DNA from: Phoma sp. XZ068
Lineage: Eukaryota > Ascomycota > Dothideomycetes > Pleosporales > Didymellaceae
DNA: 64,000 nucleotides
Assembly: GCA_004835665.1 (NCBI GenBank)
Contig: RBKR01000004.1
Span: forward strand, 1,302,001-1,366,000
Direction of reading: 5' to 3'
Shown: positions 1 through 10,628 of the stretch, one piece after another
Layout: each line of letters starts with the position of its first letter
Position numbering within the stretch: the stretch's first letter is position 1
Program-made: the position numbers and the translations under genes
The notes under the pieces: model-generated
Told to the model about the DNA's origin: nothing
The model's input: only the letters and a program-made list of their open reading frames with translations
The model's database searches: none

Positions 1-1274
1 ACGGCCATCGTTGACGTTGTTTCGTAGTAGAATGATGGGTAAGAAGGCACCTGCGAGGTTGAAGGACCAGTAGTCGCCCATGTACGCAACACCGAGGAGG
101 ACGAATATGAAGCAACTAAGCCTGTTGGAAAAGATACCCTTCAAACGGCGGAGCTCCTTGGCAAAGCCCTTGAGAACCCGCTTGTTCTTCTCAGCTCGTG
201 TGAGATTCGTGGGCGCTTCTTCGTGCACAACACCATCAATCGCATCGATTGTAGCAAAGTGTTGAACAGTCAGTGTAGGTGCCGGCGCTTTATTGAATTT
301 TGCGATTTTGTGCAAAACCTCGATAGCTTCTGCCTCCCTACCCCTGCTGAGTAAGAACTTGGGCGACTCATGGAAGCGGAAAACAAAGTATCGGAGACAG
401 AAGATAACAAGAGTCATGACGCCGAGGATGATAATATTGTAGCGCCATCCCATGTTGCTATCGACTGTGCAGCATGGTTCTCCAGATCCAACAGCTCTGC
501 AGGACGGCAGATCGGAGGCGCAACGCCACTTAGCAGCAGTGCCGAGAGCAATGGCAGACGCAGCAACGACACCGATTGGCTGCCACATGGAGAGAAGGGC
601 GACGAAATAGCGGCGATTTTGGGGCAGAAACTCGAGGGCTATCGTGGCATCGATGGGAATGTTGCCTCCAAGACCGAGGGATGCAAGGAAGTAGATTCCG
701 CAAATGGCACCATAGTTGTACTTGGGAGCAGCCTAAGCTTTGTTAGAAAATACTTTACGTCAAAGTTCTTGCATCTGGTTCTTACCAGAATAAGTCCAAA
801 GATTGAAGTGATCAAGCAGGTCAGATTGAAGGCCCACTTCCTGCCGATAATATCGACTGCGAGACCAAAACCGAGCGCACCAAGCGCAAGGCCAGCATTG
901 GCGCAGGCGAAAATAGTTCCAGTATCAGCATCAGCGACGCCCATCTCCTGGTAGATAGCTGTCGAGACAAGACCAACACCCTGCGCCCAGGCCAGATCCA
1001 GGAAGTATCCGAAACCGCAAAGGAACCAGATACAGGTCTGATATCTGCCGAGACCAAACTTGTCAAGTTCAACATTGATGAGTGCAGCCTTCTTCTCGAA
1101 AGTGTTCATAGGCTTTGCAGCCGTGCCGCGAAGAATGGCGCCTATCGAGAGGTCTTCCGAAGAAGCCGTCTCCAGATCATTGTAGATAGGAACCTGGACG
1201 CCGCCATCAAGGGCTGAAATAGAATCCTTCTTCTCGTCCACGCGGACGAATTCGCCAGAGGTTTGCGAAGCCAT
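1..1274 (-). CDS. MFS transporter, SVOP/sugar-porter-like (3' end outside window)
   Basis: Secondary transporter of the major facilitator superfamily; the substrate cannot be told. The ATG is at 1274 and one GT-AG intron spans 733-785. About 407 residues are visible before the window edge cuts the gene. After a soluble N-terminus of about 75 residues come hydrophobic helices, the MFS loop 2-3 signature DIIGRKW, a helix ending LEFLPQNRR, and after helix 6 the sugar-porter-like ESPKFLLSRGR. A long cytoplasmic loop then leads into helix 7. This order fits proteins usually annotated as SVOP-type or sugar/inorganic-phosphate-like transporters. It is transcribed toward the window edge, with a 0.9-kb gap to the next gene. 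The family is secure and the substrate is unknown. The missing C-terminus is a window effect, not a truncation. Confidence 0.88.
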
Positions 1275-2208
1275 TGTAAGTAAACCTCGACGCAAGGGAG
1301 AGAAGCACAACAATGAGGTGAGATGAGTCGCGTGTGTTTGGTGGCGCAGGACCGTATGGCTGGGTATTATACCGGCGCCCACTGTGAGCAAGGCAACGGT
1401 TCGCAAGCCCTGCTAGCCAGCCATGGAGCTCACGCGTTCGGATCTATGCGACGGGAGCTCGATCTCTTGGTAGATGTTGGTTAGGCTGTCGATACTAGAC
1501 GTTGTAGCTCACGTCCAAGACGGCAGATCCGTTGCTGATTGGTGGACCACATAATCGTGACGACAGTGAATAAACCACGTTACGCAGACGCGCCTGGCTT
1601 GATCTGTTCGAAAGCAGTCGGCTTGACCGTGCCGTAGCTTAAAAAGAGTATGCACGAATAGAAGAACGACTACTGCACTAATCAGACTGAACTCAGCGTT
1701 CGCTTTAGGACAAGAGGCAAAGTACACGAGGAATGCAAGACTAGTGATGAGAACGGCAACGCCGGGGGGACGCGATTACTACCGCACGTCTATGATCTTT
1801 CGCATCTATCGTCTTTGGCCTAGCCAACATGTACTAAATAAATGTCACATGTTGTCTGCGTCTCGACTGAGGAAGCCCTGGGTTAAGTCCACTCTATGGA
1901 AAAGTGATACATAGCTGTACCGCAGTGGGACTTCATAAGTCTATTCAAGTGTGATGTCATCTGTTCCCCCAGTGTCGGCGCAAGTCACACCGATGTACGC
2001 GCCCGAAAATAAGAAAAGCGGATCCTGGTCATCATGTACAGTGATGCTTCTGTGCATGCATACCCGCGACACCTTCAAAACGGATGTTCTTCGTTGCGAG
2101 GTTTCGGACAACTGCTGGCTGGCCTTCATGCAACCTATGCTGACTGTACTTCCGGAGCTTCAGATAAGACTTCCAAGGCAGATGTACTTTTCAACACACG
2201 CATGGTAA
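1275..2208. other. Intergenic region
   Basis: This is the 5' flank of the MFS gene and the 3' flank of the next minus-strand gene. Only short open frames without splice-site or composition support occur here. I see no RNA gene or repeat. Confidence 0.6.
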
Positions 2209-3369
2209 TCACTTCTTCCGACCACCTCTTGCTGTCTTCGACGATGCTGTCCTTGCCTGACTTGCTGCAGTCGGCGCATCAAACGTTCGTGTGGCTCGTT
2301 TCTTCGTGGGTTTCGCGGACTCTTCGTTCTCATCTCCGTCTACTGCTTTGCGCTTGACAGAGGATTTAGGTTGAGAGTGACTGTTCGCTACCGTTTGGCT
2401 GGCCTTGGCGATTCTGCTTGACGCCCGTGTACCAGACTTCTCTGCTGGGGGAGTCGGGGGCCGTTTAGTATCGTTGGTCGTGGTTGTCGAATTTGGAGCA
2501 GTGGCGGGAGGCTCAGTACCGTTGTTGCGCTGCTGCGCTACCCAGGAGAGGAGGTTTGCTTCAGCCTCAGTATCATCTTCGTCGCCTTCCTCGCCTTGAT
2601 CGAACATGGCATCTGCCATCTCGCCTGCTATATCATCTCCAGCATCTTTCCCTGTAGCCATTCTCATGGCGAAGTCTAACAGCTGCTGCGGGTCCATGCC
2701 GCTCAATGGACCACCAGCCTCAGCAAGTCGACTTTGCAGTGCAGCCATCAATGCTCCTGGGTCAATATCCATCTCGTCTTCATATGCACCTTCATCTTCA
2801 GCGTCCAGCTCCAAGGGCGGGGACACAGGCTCTGCGGTGCTAGCGACCTCGGCTATGTGTTTCTGTTCTTTGGCAGTTTGCATAGTCGGTGATTGGGGTG
2901 GTGAACCCCGCGCCCATTGTGGTGTGTCCTTGAGTTTCTTCCTCCAGTCCTGAAGCACTGAGTATGTCTGGGCATTCTCGTCGAGCTGCTTGGGTTGCAG
3001 TCCTCGATTGGCTTGCGAGCGCCAGACGACAGGCGACATGCGCAGCGCAGCTGCCTCCGCAACCCCTTGTATGCGCTGCTTCTTCTTGCTGTGACCTGGC
3101 TTTATATGCCGCTTCCTCTTCTCTCCCACCCTCGCGTCTTGGGGGTTGTGCACCTGAAACACGGCATCATCGTAGCCGTCTGACGCGTATTCGAGATCGT
3201 TGAAATAGTCGAACCTGTCCCAGTCCTCGGCAGCATCTTCGTCCGCGTATGTCGTAGGCGGTGGTGAGGCTACAGCATGCTCTGCCAAGTCATCAGCCGC
3301 CATGAACTCCTCTTCGACGTAAAACCATTCCTCCCCGTAGTCGGAATAGTCGTCGCCGTAGTCACTCAT
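2209..3369 (-). CDS. Acidic/basic nuclear-type protein of unknown function
   Basis: Uncharacterised single-exon protein of 386 residues. The ATG at 3369 was chosen because the frame opens further upstream only through non-ATG codons. The N-terminus is strongly acidic and rich in Tyr, Asp and Glu (MSDYGDDYSDYGEEW). Next comes a basic KRKRHIKPGHSKKKQR stretch that looks like a nuclear localisation signal. A helical middle part (about residues 180-270) carries Asp/Glu runs, and the Ser/Thr/Lys-rich tail ends in RGGRKK. No catalytic motif is visible. The composition suggests a nuclear, possibly chromatin- or RNA-associated protein, but that is inference. It is divergently transcribed from the methylcrotonyl-CoA carboxylase gene with 574 bp between the two starts. 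Confidence 0.75.
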   Translation of the reverse strand: MSDYGDDYSDYGEEWFYVEEEFMAADDLAEHAVASPPPTTYADEDAAEDWDRFDYFNDLEYASDGYDDAVFQVHNPQDARVGEKRKRHIKPGHSKKKQRIQGVAEAAALRMSPVVWRSQANRGLQPKQLDENAQTYSVLQDWRKKLKDTPQWARGSPPQSPTMQTAKEQKHIAEVASTAEPVSPPLELDAEDEGAYEDEMDIDPGALMAALQSRLAEAGGPLSGMDPQQLLDFAMRMATGKDAGDDIAGEMADAMFDQGEEGDEDDTEAEANLLSWVAQQRNNGTEPPATAPNSTTTTNDTKRPPTPPAEKSGTRASSRIAKASQTVANSHSQPKSSVKRKAVDGDENEESAKPTKKRATRTFDAPTAASQARTASSKTARGGRKK

Positions 3370-3943
3370 AGTGGGCTTCGTGCAGCGGACTGCATGCGGA
3401 GTGTGCTTGTGTAGTAGGAAAGGCGAGGTGCGATTGCAAGCGACCGGCAATGGATAGTCCTGGAGGTATTTACTAACGCGTTATCGAGGTTGTTTGTAGC
3501 GATGGGCGTCGACTGTAGCAGAGTCGAAGGTGTTGTTGTAGGAAGAAAGCGTGACCGTCTGCAGAAATCCCCATCAGAAACAGGGTCCAGCCGCCCATCA
3601 TCATCATCGCACCCTCGTCATTTGCCCGGCTAGTCCACACAGGCACCAGAAGCAACCAATAAGCGCTTATGGACGACCACTTTCATCTTCACCTTTGTGT
3701 TCTCCGTTTTCTTGCTCGATTGGGCAGTTACTTCGCTGGGTGCACGCATGGCTGCGGATATGACGCTAAAGGTTGCTCGGTTGGCGGCCACCCACGGGTT
3801 AACATCAACCGCGGCATTAGATTACCCCAGGTTTGGACTCCAAGAACGCGGCCTAGTCCCGCGCATGCACAACAATGCTCTTTTGTAGCCTCTGATCCGA
3901 ATAAATTTGCTCCTCACAGCTCCTCACAATTCACACCGTGACC
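3370..3943. promoter_or_regulatory. Divergent promoter region, unknown gene / mccA
   Basis: 574 bp lie between the two divergent start codons. The region must hold both promoters. No single element stands out apart from a CCAAT at about 3656. The short open frames inside show no coding support. Confidence 0.4.
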
Positions 3944-6270
3944 ATGCGTGCTCTTCGAAAGTCGACACACCTCTCACGCCAGCTCGTGGCTGCCAATGGC
4001 GCGCGCTTCAACTCCACAACCACACCCGCTGCCAGAGCGCTGACATCCGTACTAATTGCCAACCGAGGAGAAATTGCACTGTACGGGCACCGAAAATGTC
4101 CAATGTACCTCACTGACATACCCCAGCCGCGTTGGCCGCACAGCATCTGAGTACGGCGTACGAACGACTACTCTCTACACCGATCCAGACGCTCGTTCAC
4201 AGCATGCTCTTAGCTCACCCTTTGCTGTCAACCTGGGCGACCCTTCCGCATACCTTGATGGAGACAGGATAATACAAATCGCGAAAGAGCAAGGCTGCCA
4301 GGGTATTCACCCAGGTTATGGATTTGTATGGTCAACGAGATTGAGCAATGTGACGTAGGTGCTAACGAGGTGCAGTTGAGCGAGAACCCACACTTTGCAA
4401 AGAAGTGCACCGAAGCTGGCATTACCTTTATTGGACCGCCAGCCGAGGCAATTGAAGCCATGGGCAGCAAGAGGTGTGCATTTCACACGTCAACGACTGA
4501 AGCTAGCTAACAAACCCTCAGTGAATCTAAGAACATCATGACCAAAGCTGGTGTGCCCTGCGTACCAGGCTACCACGGCGCCAACCAAGATCCCGATCAC
4601 CTAAAGAGCGAGGCAGCTAAGATTGGGTACCCCGTTCTGCTCAAGGCTGTCAAAGGTGGCGGCGGCAAGGGAATGCGCATCGTCAACACAGAGCAGGAGT
4701 TCTTCGACCAGCTCTCCTCGGCCAAGGGTGAAGCTCGTAACTCGTTCGGTGACGAAGTCATGCTCGTTGAGAAGTACATTACAACGCCACGACACATCGA
4801 AGTCCAGGTCTTCGCTGACAGTCATGGAAACTGCGTCGCGCTGGGCGAGCGCGACTGCAGTATTCAACGGCGACACCAGAAGATTCTGGAAGAATCACCT
4901 GCACCACACTTGCCAGAAGACATCCGCCAAGATCTTTGGGAGAAAGCGAGACAAGCAGCACTAGCAGTTGGCTACGAGGGCGCTGGTACGGTCGAGTTCA
5001 TCTTCGACAACGATACTGGCGAGTTCTTCTTCATGGAGATGAACACTCGTCTACAAGTCGAACACCCTGTCACTGAGATGGTCACCGGTACTGATCTGGT
5101 TCATTGGCAACTCATCGTAGCGGAAGGCGGACGCCTGCCACTCACACAGCAAGAAATCGAGGAGAGAATAAAGGAACGTGGCCATGCCATCGAGGCACGC
5201 ATCTACGCCGAGAACCCTGACATGAACTTCATCCCCGATTCTGGACTACTCCTTCACCTGCGCACACCTACACCGACACCAACAGTGCGGATAGATTCTG
5301 GCTTTGTCGCTGGTGATGAAGTCTCATCACACTACGATCCTATGATTTCCAAACTTATCGTGCAAGGCCCTACCAGGGAAGCTGCAATCCAAAAGCTACG
5401 AACAGCCCTCGAGCAGTACGAAGTAGCCGGACCCATAACCAACATTGAGTTCATCAAGAAGATGTGCGTCAGCCCTGACTTCGTGGCTGGTTCAGTCGAA
5501 ACCGGCTATATCCAGAAACACCATGCCGAACTCTTCACACCCCTCCCTCCTGCACCAGAAGTCTACGCTCAGGCTGCGCTCGGCCTGGCTCTGCAAGAAG
5601 TCTCCTCAAACCGATCAGATCCTTTCTCCGGCCCACCTATCTCCACCGCTGGTTTCGGCCTTGGCTTCCAGCACCGCAAGTTCGACCTGGTCGAGACACC
5701 TGCTGACGGCAAGGGCGATTCGACCAGCACACCCGTCACCATTCACCAGACTGCCCCATCCAAGTTCGACATCACCGTTGGCTCAGAGACGTACGCCAAC
5801 GTCACAAGCACATTCAGCCCATCGAGCAACCAGCTCACAACATACTACCCGCACACACGCCTGTCCACAACATTCATCCGTGATGAAGACCGCCTCACTC
5901 TGTTCCAACAGGGCAAGCAGTACCGCCTACAGCTTGCAATGCCAAAGTGGGCGGAGAAGGCCCTCGGAATCAAGGACGTGACGAACAGTGTGCTAGCACC
6001 CATGCCATGCAAGGTGCTGAAGGTGGAAGTTGAAGAGGGACAGGAGGTAAAGAAGGACCAGCCGCTTGTTGTCATCGAGAGTATGAAGATGGAGACTGTA
6101 ATCAGGAGTCCGATGGACGGCGTCGTCAAGAAGATCGTACATGGAAAGGGAGTAAGTATTTCCGGGTTCGCAGTCGTTGATGAGGAGATGAGAACTAACA
6201 TATACTGCAGGATCTTTGCAAGGCTGGTACTGCACTTGTGGAATTTGAAGAAGCTGAAGGAACCTCGTAA
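3944..6270 (+). CDS. mccA: Methylcrotonoyl-CoA carboxylase subunit alpha, mitochondrial
   Basis: Biotin-carrying subunit of 3-methylcrotonyl-CoA carboxylase, which carboxylates 3-methylcrotonyl-CoA in leucine breakdown in the mitochondrial matrix. Five exons with introns 4081-4126, 4326-4375, 4474-4521 and 6152-6210 give 707 residues. The N-terminus is a basic, Ser-rich presequence (MRALRKSTHLSRQL). The biotin carboxylase domain follows, with VLIANRGEIA at about residue 37, the ATP-grasp glycine loop KGGGGKGM and FMEMNTRLQVEHPVTEM. The C-terminal biotinyl domain has the target lysine in ESMKMET. The last exon encodes only DLCKAGTALVEFEEAEGTS. Pyruvate and acetyl-CoA carboxylases are excluded because the chain ends right after the biotinyl domain. 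The beta subunit and isovaleryl-CoA dehydrogenase, often clustered with mccA in other fungi, are not in this window. Confidence 0.95.
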
Positions 6271-6399
6271 TAGAATAGCTAATGGCTATACCTGCGATTA
6301 ACGAAAAAAATCTAGTTGCACAACGACCTGTTGTGTTTGTATAATCCTAGTGTTCTCTCTCCATTTATGCTTCAGGACCGCCATGCAAGCACACTTACA

Positions 6400-7080
6400 T
6401 CATATACCAGACCCAGGGCCGATCACGTGTGGAACACAACTCCCTGTTTCCCCATACATGCATTCGACCAGAAAATACAATCCAGTGGATATAACAAGCG
6501 CAATCATCATGCCGCCCTGCACATATTAGCAGATATCACGCTCGTGGTCCGCATCTACTTACCGGGACGCTAGTGAACCACATGCCCAGTATGAACTCCA
6601 ACGACGGCGCCTTGAGCTGAATGACATACGCTGCTACAGTGTACAAGATAGGCACAACAGGAACGACGAGGAAAGGTGGGATCGATCGGACATGGACACA
6701 AACGAACATGGTGAGTGCAGCAGCGCAGAGTCCATTGACAGCTATCGTGAGCTTTTGAGGTAGTCAGCATTGATATCCAATGAGTAGTATGAATGAAGTG
6801 GACGAACTGGTACGACTAGCATGCACATAACCCATAAATCTTTTGGATCCCAGTGTTCACTCCTCGAGCGCACAACGTGGACGGTGATCGCAGCAAAGGC
6901 GGCCCAACTGACCAGCACTACCGTGCTGATGACGAGAAACGGTATGAAAAGTTTGGACTTTGTAGGACGAGGCTCGGTGTTTTCTGATCTGGCAGACATT
7001 GATCGTGTGGAGTTGTGCTGGTCGACAATGCCGAGATTGCGTGGTAGATAGCGAGGCCGGCTGCGACGTAGAGAATACAT
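6400..7080 (-). CDS. Small multi-pass membrane protein, unknown function
   Basis: Unrecognised protein of 190 residues built from three exons with introns 6752-6813 (branch CTGAC) and 6517-6562. All phases match. A basic N-terminus (SLRRSRPRYLPRNL) is followed by a clear membrane helix at about residues 44-66 (LFIPFLVISTVVLVSW). Two more hydrophobic segments lie in exon 2 and one in exon 3, ending MIALVISTGLYFL. The tail is short and Cys/Pro/Gly-containing. Three or four transmembrane passes are likely. Its 3' end faces that of mccA across only 129 bp, so the transcripts probably overlap. The exon 1 donor (GTACCA) is weak, so the junction after residue 89 is the least certain part. Confidence 0.6.
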
Positions 7081-7285
7081 TGTCTGTTGAAGATATTGTA
7101 GCGATGGGGAAGAGTGGGACTGTATTGTCGAGAGTAGATACGGCGTTTGCTGTTTTTCTGCAATCGGTTCTGTCTCTTGCCTCTCTTACCCCAACTTCTT
7201 GCCTTGTCTTGCCTCGCGCTCTTTCGTCTTCGGTGAGGTTGCTCCTCCAAACCATATGCTTGTTGAACGACCACGCCTTCGCTCG

Positions 7286-7315
7286 TTCCATTCAGTACAG
7301 TTCCATTCAGTACAG
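7286..7315. repeat. Tandem 15-bp direct repeat
   Basis: Two exact head-to-tail copies of TTCCATTCAGTACAG lie at 7286-7300 and 7301-7315, about 206 bp upstream of the start codon of the small membrane protein gene. They may be a short duplication or a paired protein-binding site. Confidence 0.85.
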
Positions 7316-7596
7316 CTGTTGGATGCTTTCAACTCCTGCTTGTATCTGCTTGTACTTAATACTCTATTGTACTTGACGTGCACCGCCCCCTACTGGTCAA
7401 CCTTAGGCGAATAACCATCAACGGCTGAATTGAAAACAAGTCACGGCTTTGATAATTGTCAAGTTCACACAGCAGTGTCGTCTTGGAGAGGCATGAGCCC
7501 AGCACATGCAACATATTGTCTGGCAACTACACTGAACATACATCAATTGACCAGCTTCATAAGTGCAGTGTTCATAGAATGTCACAGCTTCCACCA

Positions 7597-8132
7597 TCAA
7601 TGAAACATGTATTTGGTAGTCTTAATACGAGGAAATGCCATAAAGTCAAATTGCTTCACGTTCATAGAAAGCACACAGACGCAGTTGGGTTGATTCAATT
7701 TTGCGAGGAGCCAGTATGTATAAGGTTCATTCACCATGAAGACCTTAGTAAGTTGGATCCCATCTCTATCCAGGTCTTGCCAGTCTCCGATGTGGCTAGG
7801 AAGATTGGATCGAACGTAGTACTCGAAGGTGCTCCAGATTGACTTGATCGACACGCTCTGATCGATCAAGTTCTTCACACACCACCACATCAGCAACTTG
7901 TCATTACTACCTGTTGAACATCATAGTGCAGGAAAGGCCCGATCCAATCGTCTAGTGTTGATGCAAATGATGACAGTCGCTCGCGTCCAGCATCTCTCCG
8001 TTTTACCGCCAAAACTTCGGAAGTCATACGATTCGAAACGGACCGGAATTGCAGATACGAACTTAACGAGTGCAGTCGTTCACAGCAAATTGATATGATT
8101 TCCGCCTTCTTCCGCTCCTCAAGTAGCGCCAT
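7597..8132 (-). CDS. Hypothetical protein (weak model)
   Basis: Possible two-exon gene. The ATG at 8132 opens a frame of 74 codons (MALLEERKKAEIIS start). A GTAGTA donor at 7910 and a GATCAG acceptor at 7858 join it in phase 0 to 86 further codons ending at a TGA. The spliced product would have 160 residues. It has a charged helical N-terminus and a hydrophobic/aromatic C-terminal half, with no recognisable domain, signal peptide or membrane segment. Support is only the in-phase splice pair and a plausible branch site (CTGAT). It could be a chance frame. A 464-bp gap separates it from the upstream flank of the small membrane protein gene. Confidence 0.3.
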
Positions 8133-10628
8133 ATCTGTCTGCCTGTATAGCAGGCTAGCGAGCTGTGGCAGTTATCATTCGACCTCCGGGGTAATACGAG
8201 CATATTTCCCACAAAACGAAGTTGCACTATGTAACCACGACACTCTATCATCGGCCAATTCACCGGCAAATACTCTGCTTCAAACATGCACATTTCAAGT
8301 TTCATCTCGCAAGGGCACCGCAGCTTCCTCTTTCCTTAACGGACACGGGATCCCGCTCCTTCCCCGTCACCATCGTACCACTTTCTAGACCACATATACA
8401 TTAAAGATCTATACAACATAGTTGTTAACCCGATACGTTTCAAGATTACCCTCGTCGAGTCTCATATTTCCGCAGCCCCACCCAAAACCACGCGAAGGAT
8501 GAACTGTCCGGGGAGATCTGGCATGCTACACCTTGCTTTGCGCTTCTCCCGTCTTGTTCGGTGGCTTGGGACAACGGCACGCTGCTCGCTTTACTCCAGG
8601 CCAGGATCGAGCGCACGAGGCGCAACAGGGCGGGCGCAGGACAGGGGATGAGGCCGGGAGCGCGCGGGATCGCAGCCTTGCAATCTGATCGGTAGAACAG
8701 ATGCACACTTCAGGAGGGACAATTTTCCGCTCGCTGCCAGTACGTACTGGCGCATTGTCTCTTTGTCGTGGAGACGGCACGTACAGCCAGCCACTCGGAT
8801 TGTTATTACTCGACTCGACAAGTTGCAGATGGCAGCGACCGAGTCAATCGCAAACGTGCTGACGACACGACACATTATCTCAAGTGGGCACGTTTTGACA
8901 GGCCGAGGCCGGCTCGGCAACGTCCGCTAAAATCCCTGCTGGCCACACTCAAGGCCCGAACCTGTTCCCACGTCAAGCCTGCTTTTAGAGTTTGCGAGAC
9001 GCATGGTGGCGCTGTTACGGTCGTGCGGGGCAGGCGCTTGTAGCGACCGTTGAACGGCTGTCGAACGGCTGTAGTATGGTTGACTTTCGCGTACGGTTAT
9101 TGACTGATACGCGAACGCTTTTCATTGGCAACACGTTCGGCCAATAGTGCTAGAGCTCTGACTACGTTGCTATTGCTTCGGCGTGCAAGCGATGGAGAGA
9201 CCAAGTATCGCAGTGCAGAGTCATGAGTGCAGATCCGAAGGAACGCAAGTTGGCACGGTGTTTCCCTTCTGGGATTGACGAGGCGTAACTGGGAAGGAGA
9301 AAAGGCAAGTTCCGCCATGCGTTTTCTACAACGAGTTAGGAATGCTCTTCGATGGGTCAAGGTTGCACTCAATGGCTTCTACTCTCGGAAGCAGGCATCC
9401 TTGCCGCACGTTTTGTCTCTCAATTCCCTATCTTGGACAATGCATCTCAGCTTCCGCCGACACGTGTGAATTGGCTCCATTTGTGCAACCATCGTGTCCC
9501 AAAATATTCCGACACTATCACCTCGTGCAACTGATCCTGCGCAGCGCGTGCAACGCACACAACGTGTCGACCATACTCCCATCGTCTCGCCCTTACAGCA
9601 CGCGGGTGCGACCCTCCTTCACTGTCTCTGGTCCTGATTCACAATACCAGCATCACCCAGCCTGTCACTTGTCAAGCCTTGTCAGCCCCGCGCCAAAACC
9701 CGGGATCCCTTCTCCACGCGTTCATACGTCGGGGAGAAAGTCGGCGCCGGTGTGTTTCTGGTGAGAGCGATGGAGCCGTATTCACCGGAAAGGAGTAGTC
9801 AGAGGAACCCCAATGTATCGTGCCGTGCCGCTTCGTTACCAGTCATTGGCTGCGCAGAGTGCTAAAGGATTTTGCAGTGAAGGTAGGCCAAGTCTAGACT
9901 TGAGGTTGGAGAGATTGCGTGATGGGAAATTGCTCGATCAGGGTACTTGCTCCGGGATCTGATACACTTGTCCTGTAAAGTGCGCGTGATAGATTCAATC
10001 AGCTCATATTTGCAACGACGAACAGTTGTCAATGTCGCTGGTGTTTTTTGGAAATGGCGCAGAAGTAGTGCTTGAGTGAACAAATTATGTTGTCTATCGC
10101 ATGTATGTATTTTGGGCCGACCAAAGAAGACCGACCTACCAAATGATAACAAACACGAAATCATGATATCTAAAGACATAATCGTTGAAAACATAGACTC
10201 CACCAATGACTCGCTCTGAAAGCACAACCAACCCCATTCATGAATATTACAATGCTGGTCATTGAGCCATGAATACAATCCAACGCCGCATGTGGAACGG
10301 TAAAGACATTGTATGGGAGTCGCAAGATATCGTTACTTGCGGATAGGGTATCTTATGCCAGCGAGCTAGATACATGTTACGTATCCAAGTACTCAAGACT
10401 CGAGAAGGAAAAGCAAGGTAGCCTGAAACATCAGGCACTATGCTGAGACACTGTGGTGGACATTCATCAGTGACAAGGGCTTATCGAGGAAGGATTGTGC
10501 CGCGTGTCCAAAGCAGCAGCTTCCCCGTTTGTTCGTGTAGGGGGGCCCTGTAAAGTGCCGGAAAAGCGGGGACAGCAACGGTCGTCCGTGACCAGGGATT
10601 GCATCCTGGCCACTGAACTGGAAAGCTC
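8133..10628. other. Gene-poor interval downstream of medA
   Basis: 2.5 kb without a supportable gene. Open frames longer than 100 codons here begin with non-ATG codons and have no splice or family support. At 9052-9072 there is a near-tandem GAACGGCTGT repeat. The last few hundred bases before 10629 presumably contain the medA 3' untranslated region. Confidence 0.55.

Noticed and set aside
9862..10278. 138-codon minus-strand frame
   Set aside because: It opens with a non-ATG codon and no upstream exon with a matching phase is evident.
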